Source of the DNA: Candidatus Amarobacter glycogenicus
GTDB taxonomy: Bacteria; Chloroflexota; Dehalococcoidia; Tepidiformales; Tepidiformaceae
Direction: 5' to 3'
NCBI GenBank assembly: GCA_016719395.1
Contig: JADJZF010000003.1
Span: 124,001 to 188,000 of the forward strand
DNA length: 64,000 nucleotides
Shown here in pieces: positions 28,067-36,805 of this stretch (position 1 is its first letter; the number at the start of each line of letters is the position of its first letter). Made by a program: the position numbers and the translations under genes. The notes beneath the pieces were generated by a model. The model did no database searches and had not been told where the DNA came from. It saw nothing but the letters and a program-made list of their open reading frames with translations.

Positions 28067-29298
28067 CGCACTGGGCGCAACTCCTCCACTTCTACCAGCC
28101 GCCCACGCAGACTCACGAGATCTTGCGGAAGGTGGCGGACGAGTCGTACCGGCCCGTTTTGAAAGTGCTGGCGCAACACCCAAACGCCCGGATAGCGGTG
28201 AACATCCAGGGAGTCCTCACGGACCTCCTGCTCGAACATGGACTCGGCGACATCGTGACGTCTCTGCGGATCCTGGCGGAGAAGGGTCATGTCGAATTCG
28301 TGGGCAGCGGCAAGTACCACCCGATCCTTCCGCTGATCCCGGAGGCCGGACGCAAACGGTCGATCGTCGATAACTCGCGTACGAACAGCGCCGCCTTCTG
28401 GGCGGCATGGAAGCCCTGCGGATTCTTTCCGCCGGAGATGTGCTTCAGCCCCGAGATCACCCCGGCCATCCGGGCGACGGGGCACGAATGGTTGATCATG
28501 AGCGGCGTTGGGTGCCCCGCGCCGTGGCCGATCGACAAGGTCCACCGGGTCAGTGCCGGCGACTCCGAACTGGCCGTGTTCTTTCGCGACGACGTGCGCA
28601 GCAACCGCATCTCGTTCCGGAGGACGACGCCCCAGGAGTTCATCGACGACCTCTCAGCAGTCGGCGGAAACAACGACGCGTACGTTGTGACGGCCATGGA
28701 CGCGGAGACCTTCGGCCACCACATCACGCGCTGGGAACGGGAGTTCCTGGGCGCAGCGTTCGAACTTCTTACCCATCAGCACCGGCGAGGCGCCAATCGC
28801 GTGCAAATGGCATTCCCAAGCCAGCTGGTGGACCACTTCCCGGCGGGCGAGACCCTCGTGCCGTATGCCTCTTCCTGGAGCACCAGCAACGACGACCTCG
28901 CCGCGAATGACCCTTTCCCGCTCTGGCAAGCACCAGGCAACACGCTCCACGCGCTCCAGTGGGAATACGTCGACCACTGCCAGGACCTCGCCGCCACCGC
29001 CAGGCGGTACGCATCGACGCCAGAAGCCAAGAAGTTCGCCGCGATCGCAACAGAAAAGCTCGAGCCCGGACTCCACAGCTGCCAGTTCTGGTGGGCGAGC
29101 CGCCGCCCGATGTGGGATGTCTCGATGATCCATCGCGGGCTTTCGCTGCTGAATGAGGTCGCGCTCAACGCTGCAAGGGCGATCGCCTTTGGCGGGGCAA
29201 GCCCGAGGACGAAACAGGAAGCGCGCTGGCGAATAGCGGCAGCGAACGATACGCGCGAAGCCATTGAGCGCGCGCTGATGGAAGAGGCTGCCCCGTGA
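28063..29298 (+). CDS. GH57 glycoside hydrolase (alpha-amylase/glucanotransferase-like)
   Basis: This 411-residue second GH57 enzyme starts WAQLLHFYQPPTQTHEIL. Its nucleophile is in FFPPEMCFSPEI (Glu about 125) and its acid/base in VTAMDAETFGHHITRWE (Asp about 213). The barrel matches GH57 alpha-amylase or 4-alpha-glucanotransferase-like members; substrate and linkage cannot be fixed. It starts at GTG with a GTGA overlap to the branching enzyme and ends with a GTGA overlap to glgA, so all three are tightly coupled. Debranching or trimming of glucan is a reasonable guess. Confidence 0.85.
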   Translation: MTHWAQLLHFYQPPTQTHEILRKVADESYRPVLKVLAQHPNARIAVNIQGVLTDLLLEHGLGDIVTSLRILAEKGHVEFVGSGKYHPILPLIPEAGRKRSIVDNSRTNSAAFWAAWKPCGFFPPEMCFSPEITPAIRATGHEWLIMSGVGCPAPWPIDKVHRVSAGDSELAVFFRDDVRSNRISFRRTTPQEFIDDLSAVGGNNDAYVVTAMDAETFGHHITRWEREFLGAAFELLTHQHRRGANRVQMAFPSQLVDHFPAGETLVPYASSWSTSNDDLAANDPFPLWQAPGNTLHALQWEYVDHCQDLAATARRYASTPEAKKFAAIATEKLEPGLHSCQFWWASRRPMWDVSMIHRGLSLLNEVALNAARAIAFGGASPRTKQEARWRIAAANDTREAIERALMEEAAP

Positions 29299-30674
29299 AA
29301 ATCCTCTTCGCTTCGGCCGAACTCGACCCGTTCTCGAAAGTTGGCGGCCTGGCCGACGTGGCGGCCGCACTACCGCAGCGCCTGCTGGAGATCGGCCACG
29401 ACGTGCGTGTAGTCACTCCTTGCCACCGGACTGCCATGGCGGCACACGCTGCTTCGGCGTTCCACCGGAGCTACACTGTGCCGCTTCCCGGCACTGATTG
29501 GGACGTGGACATCGCGACGGTGGCCGGTGCGGGCGGCGTGCCGGTGGACCTGGTGGCGAACGCCCGGTACTTCGACCGCCCGGCAGTCTACGGCGAGAAC
29601 GACGACCTCCTGCGCTACCAGTTCTTCTGCCGCGCCGTCATCGAGATGCTGAAGCAGGACGAGTGGATCCCGGACGTCATCCACCTGAACGACTGGCACA
29701 CGGCGCCACTCGCTTTCGCGCTGCGGAACCTCGCCTGGGGAAATCCGCGGCTGCGAGGCGTCGCCTCGGTGTTCACGATCCACAACTTGCGCTATCGAGG
29801 CCCGGACGAGCTAAACGACTTCCTCGCCCAGGCGATCTATTACAGCGACATCGTGACGACGGTCAGCCCGACGTATGCGCGGGAGATCCTCAGCCCTGAG
29901 TACGGCGAGGGGCTCGAAGCGCTGCTCAACCTTCGCGGCGAGGCTTTTCGCGGCATCCTCAACGGGCTCAATGCCGACCTCTTCAACCCGCGCACCGACC
30001 GGTACATCGTCCGCCAATTCGACCAGGGGTCGATAGCGGATCGCTCGGCCAACCGCACCGCCCTTCGCGCGCAGTTCGGGCTCCCAGACGACGACGGCCC
30101 GATCGTTGCGATGGTCACCCGGCTCACCGAACAGAAAGGGATTGACCTCGTCCTTGGAGCACTGCCCGAACTGATTGCTGCGCAGGCGCAGTTGATCGTG
30201 CTAGGGGACGGCGACCGGTGGCTGCGAGACGAATTGGGGCGGCTCGAGGGTGAGTACCAGAGCCACGTGCGGCTGGCGGCCAGGTTCGACGAAGGCCTGG
30301 CCCAGCGCATCTACGCGGGGGCGGACATGTTCCTCATGCCCTCGCGTTACGAACCCTGCGGGCTTGGCCAGCTGATCGCCATGCGGTACGGCACGATCCC
30401 CATCGGACGCCGGACGGGGGGACTGGCCGACACGATCCTGGACCCGCAAGAGCACCCCGAAACGGGGACAGGGTTCTTGTTCGACGAATTCAGCACGGTG
30501 GGATTCGTGGCAGCCTTCGAACGAGCGCTGATGGCATTTCGCGACCCGGAGACCTGGGAACGGTTGCAGCACAACGCGATGAGCCGCGATTACAGCTGGC
30601 GGGCTTCAGCGAACCACTACGTCGATGCCTACGTCGCGGCCCTTCGTGCGCGCGGGATTGTGCCGCTGGAGTAA
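29295..30674 (+). CDS. glgA: glycogen synthase (GT5)
   Basis: This 459-residue GT5 glucosyltransferase extends alpha-1,4-glucan from ADP- or UDP-glucose. The N-terminal donor-binding FSKVGGLADVAAALP, HLNDWHTAPLAF, LNGLNADLFNP, and the C-terminal EPCGLGQLIAMRYGTIPIGRRTGGLADTI are all intact. The KxGGLxDV motif is the ADP-glucose-binding loop. It begins at GTG overlapping the upstream stop. No glgC (ADP-glucose pyrophosphorylase) is present in the window, so the donor must be made elsewhere. Confidence 0.95.
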   Translation: MKILFASAELDPFSKVGGLADVAAALPQRLLEIGHDVRVVTPCHRTAMAAHAASAFHRSYTVPLPGTDWDVDIATVAGAGGVPVDLVANARYFDRPAVYGENDDLLRYQFFCRAVIEMLKQDEWIPDVIHLNDWHTAPLAFALRNLAWGNPRLRGVASVFTIHNLRYRGPDELNDFLAQAIYYSDIVTTVSPTYAREILSPEYGEGLEALLNLRGEAFRGILNGLNADLFNPRTDRYIVRQFDQGSIADRSANRTALRAQFGLPDDDGPIVAMVTRLTEQKGIDLVLGALPELIAAQAQLIVLGDGDRWLRDELGRLEGEYQSHVRLAARFDEGLAQRIYAGADMFLMPSRYEPCGLGQLIAMRYGTIPIGRRTGGLADTILDPQEHPETGTGFLFDEFSTVGFVAAFERALMAFRDPETWERLQHNAMSRDYSWRASANHYVDAYVAALRARGIVPLE

Positions 30675-30694
30675 CCGCCGCCGCCGGGCGCTGG

Positions 30695-30700
30695 TATGCT
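30695..30700 (+). promoter_or_regulatory. -10 box giving a leaderless mazG mRNA
   Basis: TATGCT ends 7 nt before GTG 30708. An ATG inside the box itself (30696) is in frame but would precede the transcription start, so the GTG is the likely initiation codon. Confidence 0.5.
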
Positions 30701-30707
30701 CGACCGC

Positions 30708-32142
30708 GTGGCTGAAGAACCTCGTATCCACATTGTTGGCCTCGGCCCCGGCGACCCTCGCCACGTCACGGTCGAAACTCGTGAATTGCTGGAGAGTGGC
30801 CTCCCCGTCATTCTCCGAACTCGCCACCACCCATCCGTGGCGGCGCTGGCCCCCGCGGCCGAGGACTGCGACGACCTGTACCGAGCAGGGGAATCGTTCG
30901 ACGCGGTCTACGACAACGTGGTTGCCCGTGTGATCGCCCGGGCAGGCGATGGCCCGGTGGTGTACGCCGTCCCGGGACATCCCCTCTTCGCCGAGCGGAC
31001 CGTCACCAGGCTGTTGGACGCTGCCCACGAGAGCCGCATACCCGTGCAGGTGTACGCGGCCGTGAGCTTCCTCGATGTCGCAGCCAGTTCACTTGCCCTC
31101 GACCTGGGCGAAATCCAGGTCTGCGATGCGACAGCCACGCTGCGCCTGGACGCGCAGAGGCCGGCGCTGATCCACCAGGTGTTCGACCGCGACACGGTTA
31201 GTGCCCTCAAGCTGCAACTGCTGGAGATCTACCCGGCGGAGCATGAAGTCACGGTCCTTCACGCCCTCGGGGGCGCGAGCGAGTCGATCCGGCCGGTCCC
31301 ACTGGTGGCGCTGGACCACCGGCCGTTCGGCTACCTCGACACACTCTTCGTCCCTGCGCTGGAAGCCATCGCCGACGTCCGCCGTCTCGATGGGCTCGTC
31401 GCCGTTGTGGCGCGGCTCCACGCCCCCGGCGGCTGCCCCTGGGACCGGGAGCAGACCCATGCGTCGCTCCGCCCGCACCTCCTCGAGGAGACCTACGAGG
31501 CCCTGGAAGCGATAGATGCGGCTGAGCCCGCGGCGCTGACCGAAGAGCTCGGCGATGCTCTTGCAGGTGCTGATGCACGCAGAAGTCGGCGCGAGAGAGG
31601 GTACCTTCGTCCTCGGCGACATCGTCGAGAACATCGCACTCAAGCTCATCCGGAGGCATCCGCACGTCTTCGGCGATGCGACCGCTACGAGCGCCGAAGA
31701 GGTGTACCAGAACTGGGAACAGCTGAAAAAAGCCGAGAAGACACGTGATTCGATCCTTGACGGCGTGCCCAGGACGCTGCCGGCTCTCGCCGCTTCCCAG
31801 GCGATCCAGGGCCGCGCCCGGCGGGTCGGTTTCGATTGGCCGGACATCGAAGGGCCCCTCGAGAAACTGAGGGAGGAAGTCGACGAGTTCGCGAGGGCAG
31901 AGACAGCGGCGGAGCGCCTCGACGAGTTTGGCGACATCGTGTTTGTCCTGGTGAACATCGCAGACCATCTCGGGATCGACGCCGAACAGGCGCTGCGTGG
32001 AGCCAACGCCAAGTTCCGGGCCCGTTTCGGCGAGGTTGAACGGCTCGCGACCGCCCGCGGCCTCGACATGAGAGAGCTGAACCTGGAAGCCCTGGACACG
32101 CTCTGGGACGAAGCGAAGGCGGCGAAAATCGGCTCCTTGTGA
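30708..32142 (+). CDS. mazG: tetrapyrrole-methylase-like/MazG nucleotide pyrophosphohydrolase fusion (frameshifted)
   Basis: This is a two-domain protein of about 478 residues, YabN-like. The N-terminal half is a tetrapyrrole methylase fold (IHIVGLGPGDPRHVT, VYAVPGHPLFAERTV). The C-terminal half is MazG, with CPWDREQTHASLRPHLLEETYEALEAI and a second EExxExxD-like region near EEVDEFA, RLDEFGDIVF. MazG enzymes hydrolyse non-canonical nucleoside triphosphates. The frame breaks near 31560 at EELGD: the expected continuation LLLQVLMHAEVG lies in the neighbouring frame. Two missing bases or one extra base would join the halves. Confidence 0.85.
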
Positions 32143-32204
32143 GGGCTTGAGCGGCCTTGTAGTCTGTTTGTTGCAACCTGAAACTCACTCATCGGAGGCT
32201 CCCT

Positions 32205-32846
32205 ATGGGAAACGCCACCCAGTCGGTCATCACGCTCGAAAGATTTGGGAAGGGCAAGACCTTCCAGCAGTATCTCGACAGCGGCATCCGCAACCGCGAA
32301 CTGTTTGAGAACAACTACAACGGGCTCACCATTTCCGCAGAACAGAAGGCCGCGCTGCAGGAACTCGCCGCCCGCCCGGACGGACCGCACCACATGGTGG
32401 TTATCGGCGAAGACTGGTGCCCCGACGTGTATCGCGGGGCAGGCGTCGCCCAGAAGATCGCCGAGGCCGCCGGCATCGAAATGCGGTTCTTCGAGCGGGA
32501 TCAGAACAAGGACATGATCGCCGGGTACCTGAAGGGCGGGGAGTTCGAATCTATCCCGGTGTTCGTGATTTATGACAAGGACCACAATGAAATCACCCAC
32601 TTCATCGAGCGCCCCAGGCTCGCCAATGAACAGATCCACGTCACCCGGGACGTGATCGGCGACATGAGCCCCGCAGCGATTGCCGCGAGAATCGGCCACG
32701 AGCCATCTGAAGACGAGGTCGCCGCAGAACGAGCGAAGGGCCGCGACCGTTACATGGCCTGGCAGCGCGACAGCGATGTCTGGGCAGGTTGGCGAGTCGC
32801 GACGGTCGATGAAGTGATCGCCGACATCCGCGCCAAGCTGGGGTAG
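32205..32846 (+). CDS. thioredoxin-fold protein
   Basis: This 213-residue cytoplasmic thioredoxin-fold protein carries VVIGEDWCPDVYRGAG in the active-site position. Only the first Cys is present (WCPD), so it cannot form an intramolecular dithiol. FESIPVFVIYDKD contains the cis-Pro, and the last 60 residues are a helical tail. Monothiol members act in glutathione- or bacillithiol-like chemistry or bind partners; the role here is unknown. A GGAGG Shine-Dalgarno precedes the ATG, and a strong hairpin follows the stop. Confidence 0.8.
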   Translation: MGNATQSVITLERFGKGKTFQQYLDSGIRNRELFENNYNGLTISAEQKAALQELAARPDGPHHMVVIGEDWCPDVYRGAGVAQKIAEAAGIEMRFFERDQNKDMIAGYLKGGEFESIPVFVIYDKDHNEITHFIERPRLANEQIHVTRDVIGDMSPAAIAARIGHEPSEDEVAAERAKGRDRYMAWQRDSDVWAGWRVATVDEVIADIRAKLG

Positions 32847-32868
32847 CCCCCTTCTCTGCAATTTCACC

Positions 32869-32894
32869 AAGGCCCCGCCGCACGGCGGGGCCTT
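32869..32894 (+). terminator. hairpin terminator after the thioredoxin-fold gene
   Basis: AAGGCCCCGCCG (32869-32880) and CGGCGGGGCCTT (32883-32894) form a stem of up to 12 bp, 23 nt after the stop codon. Only two T residues follow within the stem end, so there is no proper U-tract. Confidence 0.65.
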
Positions 32895-32953
32895 CTGCGT
32901 GCCGAGCCGGGGTCAACCGAGATCGGCGGGTGCCAACTGAGGCTCCACATCGC

Positions 32954-32959
32954 TAGACT
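32954..32959 (+). promoter_or_regulatory. -10 box giving a leaderless mRNA for the small membrane protein
   Basis: TAGACT is followed by TCGCGA and then GTG 32966. The 6-nt spacing predicts that transcription begins at the start codon. Confidence 0.5.
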
Positions 32960-32965
32960 TCGCGA

Positions 32966-33331
32966 GTGCAGCCGAACCAGCGCAGGGGAAGACCCGCATC
33001 GCTCATGGTCTTCCTCACGCTCGCCCTTCTGCTCGGCCTGCTGGCAGCATACGTCGGCGTGATGCACTCCATCGTCGATGTCTCCCGCATCGGCGGCGAC
33101 CACGATGCGAACGAGCGAGACGCCGCATACAGCTATCTGCACCTCGTCTTCCTGGCCGGCTCAGCAGCGATCGGGTTCGGAGCGGGGAAGTGGCTGAACG
33201 GTCTCGGTATTGCGTTTGGGACGCTGTTCGTCATCGTCGTTGCGGTCGGGATGCTGGCGGTCCAGTTATCGTCGTATTCGTTGGCCTGCCACGGCCACAA
33301 CGACATCGTCCGGCACTGGCAGTGCGACTAG
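32966..33331 (+). CDS. small membrane protein of unknown function
   Basis: This 121-residue protein has three predicted transmembrane helices (about residues 12-36, 57-75 and 80-102). A charged loop after helix one (DHDANERDAA) and a short Cys-containing tail (ACHGHNDIVRHWQCD) are notable. I do not recognise the family. It starts with GTG right after a -10 box, and its stop overlaps the stop codon of the convergent HAD gene. Confidence 0.65.
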   Translation: MQPNQRRGRPASLMVFLTLALLLGLLAAYVGVMHSIVDVSRIGGDHDANERDAAYSYLHLVFLAGSAAIGFGAGKWLNGLGIAFGTLFVIVVAVGMLAVQLSSYSLACHGHNDIVRHWQCD

Positions 33332-34020
33332 TGTGAATCGAGAAGCGGAAGCAAGTCCGCAAGGTGGGAGAGCACAGCGAGAGGCTCTGCATCCCCGGAG
33401 TCTTCCTGACGGAACTCGTGCGTGAGGATGGCGCTCATGCCAACGGCCCGCGGGCCGCGGATGTCTTCGCGAACACGGTCGCCGACGAACAAACAGTCCT
33501 CCGGTTCCAGTCCGAGCGAGCGCAGGGCGACCCGGTAGATCTCCGGGTTCGGTTTCCGCACTCGGTGCTCAACCGAGAAGACGGCGACTTCGGCCTGGTC
33601 GAGGAGACCAAACTCCTTGAGGCGTCGGCGCATCTGGGTGGGCGATGTGAGTGTGTTGGAGACGTAGGCAACGCGAAGCCCGCGGGTGCGAAGCGCCTCG
33701 AAGACGGCGTCCCGCCCTTGCGCCGCCTCCCAGCGGGCGGTGTCTGCTTCGCCGGCCATGTGGTCCAGCATCGCGGCGAGCTTGCGCGCCCTGGCGTCGC
33801 TGCCGATGAACGGCACCGCAAGTTCCGCGATGGCCGGCTCTGTCAGGTCGTGCCGCCCGAGGAGGCGCTCACTGAGGTTCCCAATGATGCGCGCAGCTTC
33901 ATCCTCGGCGTCCTTGAATCCCTCCGACGCCAGCGCGGCGGCGAATTCCGCAGTCACATCCGGTATTGGGAGGAGCCGGAAGAGTGTGTCCCCAAGGTCG
34001 AAGAGGACGGCACTCGTCAC
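33328..34020 (-). CDS. HAD-superfamily hydrolase (phosphoglycolate phosphatase-like)
   Basis: This 230-residue hydrolase has motif I VLFDLGDTLFR, motif II VSNTLTSP, the motif III Lys in VRKPNPEIYRVAL and motif IV FVGDRVREDIRGPRAVG. A helical cap sits between motifs I and II. The KPxPxIxxxAL signature fits the phosphoglycolate phosphatase/haloacid dehalogenase branch; the substrate is unknown. Translation starts at GTG 34020, overlapping the stop of the split-barrel gene (GTGA). The frame is open further upstream, but the overlap and homology fix the start. Confidence 0.82.
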   Translation of the reverse strand: MTSAVLFDLGDTLFRLLPIPDVTAEFAAALASEGFKDAEDEAARIIGNLSERLLGRHDLTEPAIAELAVPFIGSDARARKLAAMLDHMAGEADTARWEAAQGRDAVFEALRTRGLRVAYVSNTLTSPTQMRRRLKEFGLLDQAEVAVFSVEHRVRKPNPEIYRVALRSLGLEPEDCLFVGDRVREDIRGPRAVGMSAILTHEFRQEDSGDAEPLAVLSHLADLLPLLDSH

Positions 34021-34430
34021 GCGAAACCCCAGGGGCGGATGCGAGACGGAGTGATCTTGAGCATCACCCGTTCGGTCGCGGCGATGCGCTCCTCCATGGC
34101 AGGCGGGAGCGCCGGGCCGAGGTAGCGTTCGGCGATAGTCCGCATCGACTGGCGCGCCGGGTCGTCGATGACCGCCGCCGTCCCTTCGATGGCAACGCCC
34201 TTGTACGGCCGCTCCTTCGTGTCGACGATGAACGAGACGCGGGCATCCAGCCGGGCGTTCCGCGCTTTCGGCCGGGATGCTGGCGTGGAGATGACGACGT
34301 CGTCGCCGACAAGAGCGAACCACACGGCCGACGTGATCGGTGCACCGTTTGGACCGAGCGTCGAGAGCACGCCTGGCCACTTCGCCTCTTCGAGGAAGGC
34401 ACGGACTTCAGGTGTCAGTTCGCGCAACAT
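34017..34430 (-). CDS. split-barrel flavin/F420-binding protein (PPOX class)
   Basis: This 137-residue protein is of the pyridoxamine 5'-phosphate oxidase-like split-barrel fold. It opens EEAKWPGVLSTLGPNGAPITSAVWFALVGDDVVIST, then ARNARLDARVSFIVDTKERPYKGVAIEGTAAV, the pattern of PPOX-class F420-dependent oxidoreductases. F420 versus FMN use cannot be decided by eye. It is the first gene of a two-gene operon with the HAD hydrolase. Confidence 0.8.
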   Translation of the reverse strand: MLRELTPEVRAFLEEAKWPGVLSTLGPNGAPITSAVWFALVGDDVVISTPASRPKARNARLDARVSFIVDTKERPYKGVAIEGTAAVIDDPARQSMRTIAERYLGPALPPAMEERIAATERVMLKITPSRIRPWGFA

Positions 34431-34513
34431 GGCGGCATTCTCAACTCATGGTTGGCCGCTGTCGATCCGAGGGGCCGGACGCGCACCAGCCAACCCGAAG
34501 ACGGCTCAGGTTG

Positions 34514-34519
34514 TAACCT
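34514..34519 (+). promoter_or_regulatory. -10-like box for a leaderless MFS transporter mRNA
   Basis: TAACCT ends 8 nt before GTG 34528. No Shine-Dalgarno is visible in GAGACTCC. This is weaker than the other examples because the box is a poor match. Confidence 0.4.
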
Positions 34520-34527
34520 GAGACTCC

Positions 34528-35736
34528 GTGACCTCCGCTTCCCGCTCACAACGAACGCTGGTGCTCGCCCTGCTGTGCGTCGCCTCGTTCGCCGTCGTCT
34601 TCAACAACCTGATCATCACGCCGATCCTGCCCGAGATTTCGGATGACCTGGGTGTGCGCGTTGCGGTGGCAGGACTCCTGGTAACGGCGTACGCGGTCGC
34701 AGGCGGTATAGCGGCTATCTTCTCCGGCCCCTTCATCGACCGGCTGGGGCGGAAACCCGTAGTCGTCTCGGGCATGGCGATCCTCACCGTCGCGACGGTC
34801 GCATCGGCATTCGCTCCGAGCTATCCGCTGCTGATGGTGGCGCGTTCCGTCGCCGGGCTTGGCGTCGCGTGCCTGACACCGGCGGTCTTCTCCGCGGTGG
34901 GCGATCTCTTCTCCTACGAGGAACGCGGCAAGGCCATGTCGTGGGTGGTTTCGGCGAACACCAGCGCGAGTATCTTCGGTGTGCCGGCCGGGGCGTTTCT
35001 CAGCGGTATGGTCTCGTGGCGATGGACTTTCGGCGTGCTGGCTGTCCTGCTCGCCGTCTTCACCTGGCTCATCGTTGCGAGACTGCCGGGGGATCCGCCT
35101 CGGCCGGACCGGCCGGCCGGGACCCGGATGTTCGATTCTCTTGGCGTGGTGTTACGGGATGTGCCGGCAGCCATGGCCCTGTTTTCCAATTACCTCGCGA
35201 CGGTCTACTGGTTCATCTTCACGGTATACATGGGCGCCTACTTCCACGACGAGTTCGGCCTTGCGAAAGCGGCCCTGGGGCTCATGTCCGCGGTCATGGG
35301 GCTGGGCGTGCTCTTCGGGAGCAACATCGGCGGACGGCTCTCGGACAAGGTGGGCAAGCGCCCCATCATCGTCTGGTGCAGCGGCATCTGTGCGGTGTTT
35401 ATTAGCCTGGTGACCACCGCGTCGCCGGTGATCGGGATGGCGATCGGGTTCCTGTTCACGTTCTCCCTGTTCAGCGGCGCCCGCTTCGCGAGCGCGCAGG
35501 CAGTGACCACGGAACTCGTCCCTGAACACCGGGGCACGGTGATGGCGCTGAACGCTTCGGGCCAGCAGTTCGGCATCGTGACCGGCTCGCTCATCGGCGC
35601 AGGTGTGCTGGAGGTTTTCGGCTACCGCGGGCTTGGGCCAGCCTCTGGCGCCGTCGCCCTCCTTTCGCTTGTCACCTACGCGCTATACGTCGACGAAAAG
35701 CGGTTCACACCTGCGCCGGCACCCAACCCCGCATGA
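34528..35736 (+). CDS. MFS transporter (DHA1-like)
   Basis: This 402-residue inner-membrane transporter has twelve predicted helices. Motif A between helices 2 and 3 reads GPFIDRLGRKPVVVSG, with a degenerate repeat GGRLSDKVGKRPIIV between helices 8 and 9. Helix 5 has the GVPAGAFLSGMVSWRWTF pattern of the drug/H+ antiporter DHA1 branch. The substrate is unknown. Its stop overlaps the start of the DinB-fold gene (ATGA), hinting at a shared detoxification role, which is inference. Confidence 0.85.
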   Translation: MTSASRSQRTLVLALLCVASFAVVFNNLIITPILPEISDDLGVRVAVAGLLVTAYAVAGGIAAIFSGPFIDRLGRKPVVVSGMAILTVATVASAFAPSYPLLMVARSVAGLGVACLTPAVFSAVGDLFSYEERGKAMSWVVSANTSASIFGVPAGAFLSGMVSWRWTFGVLAVLLAVFTWLIVARLPGDPPRPDRPAGTRMFDSLGVVLRDVPAAMALFSNYLATVYWFIFTVYMGAYFHDEFGLAKAALGLMSAVMGLGVLFGSNIGGRLSDKVGKRPIIVWCSGICAVFISLVTTASPVIGMAIGFLFTFSLFSGARFASAQAVTTELVPEHRGTVMALNASGQQFGIVTGSLIGAGVLEVFGYRGLGPASGAVALLSLVTYALYVDEKRFTPAPAPNPA

Positions 35737-36248
35737 CTCGCCGGCCAGTCCCGTCCGAGTACAACAGCTACTACGAAGGCTACGTGAGCAGCGCCGGGGA
35801 CGACCCGATCGCGCAGCTGGAACAGCAGATCGTCGCCTTCGAGATGGCGCGCGGCCTCGACGAATCCGCGGCCTCGACGCCACCCGCGCCAGGCGAGTGG
35901 ACGTTGAAGGAGGTGCTGGTGCACCTCTGTGACTTCGAGCGGATGTTCTCCTACCGGGCGCTCCGATTCTCCCGGGGCGACGCCACGCCCGTCGAGGCCT
36001 TCGAGCAGGACACGTATGTCGCGACTTCCGGGGCGAACCGCCGCCCGCTCAGCGAAATCGTCGACGAACTGGTGTCGCTCCGGCGAGCCACGATCCTCCT
36101 GGCCCGATCGCTCTCCGAAGAGATGCTCGACCGGGCGGGCTTAGCGGGAGGCCACCCGGTGACGGTGCGGGCGCTCATCTTCATCACCCCTGGCCATAGC
36201 GAAGGCCACCTGGCCGACCTTCGCCGGGACCACCGGGAACTTCGGTAG
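35733..36248 (+). CDS. DinB-like four-helix-bundle protein
   Basis: This 171-residue protein has a four-helix bundle typical of the DinB_2/DUF664 families, with probable metal ligands in KEVLVHLCDFERMF and ITPGHSEGHLADLRRDH. Members include mycothiol- and bacillithiol-dependent S-transferases, so thiol-dependent detoxification is possible. It overlaps the MFS gene by 4 nt and is probably translated with it. Confidence 0.78.
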   Translation: MTRRPVPSEYNSYYEGYVSSAGDDPIAQLEQQIVAFEMARGLDESAASTPPAPGEWTLKEVLVHLCDFERMFSYRALRFSRGDATPVEAFEQDTYVATSGANRRPLSEIVDELVSLRRATILLARSLSEEMLDRAGLAGGHPVTVRALIFITPGHSEGHLADLRRDHRELR

Positions 36249-36387
36249 CTTCGAACAGGCATCGCGGGCCGGTTTGCCTGACTGAAAAGTTGCGAAACCC
36301 TCACGTTCACGGTAGACATTGTGACTGCATTCACAGCCGGAACCCGTTTCCCCGGGCCCGGACTCCAAAATTTGGCAGGACACACGT

Positions 36388-36801
36388 TTGCACGACTACA
36401 CGCGCATGGCCCCCAAGGCCACCCCTGAGACCAAGCCCTATTGGGACGGGTTGAAGGAAGGCAAGCTGATGATTCAGCGGAACAAGCAGACCGGGAAGGC
36501 GTACTTTCCGCCGCGCCCGTTCGATCCCGAAGATCCCTTCGCCGAGGTGGAGTGGTTCCAGGCAAGCGGCAAGGGCACGCTGCTCACCTACATCATCAGC
36601 CACCGGCCACCCCCAGGCTTCGAAGCCCCCTTCTCGATCGCCGTCGTACGGCTGGAGGAAGGCGTGCAAATGGCGACCAACATCGTCGACTGTCCTCAGA
36701 CTCCCGAAGCGCTCCAGCTCGACATGGCTGTCGAACTTGCGCCAACGAAAGTGAACGACGACATCACGCTGCCCACCTGGCGGCCGGCGAAGGGAGCCTG
36801 A
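36388..36801 (+). CDS. OB-fold DUF35-type thiolase partner lacking zinc-ribbon cysteines
   Basis: This 137-residue protein is of the DUF35/ChsH2-like OB-fold family that partners with SCP-x-type thiolases. The N-terminal rubredoxin-like segment reads LMIQRNKQTGKAYFPPRPFDP, where family members have CxxC...CxxC, so no zinc is expected. The C-terminal OB fold is intact (GTLLTYIISHRPPPGFEAPFSIAVVRLEEG). TTG 36388 has an AGGA 7 nt upstream; ATG 36406 is the alternative. The thiolase gene follows 4 nt later, so the two form an operon. The window has a second copy of this pair at 57.6-59.3 kb with intact cysteines. Confidence 0.82.
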   Translation: MHDYTRMAPKATPETKPYWDGLKEGKLMIQRNKQTGKAYFPPRPFDPEDPFAEVEWFQASGKGTLLTYIISHRPPPGFEAPFSIAVVRLEEGVQMATNIVDCPQTPEALQLDMAVELAPTKVNDDITLPTWRPAKGA

Positions 36802-36805
36802 TCCA

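Noticed and set aside
31540..31570. Programmed frameshift site in mazG
   Set aside because: No slippery heptamer or downstream pseudoknot is evident at the break, and similar breaks occur in many unrelated genes in the window, so error is the simpler reading.
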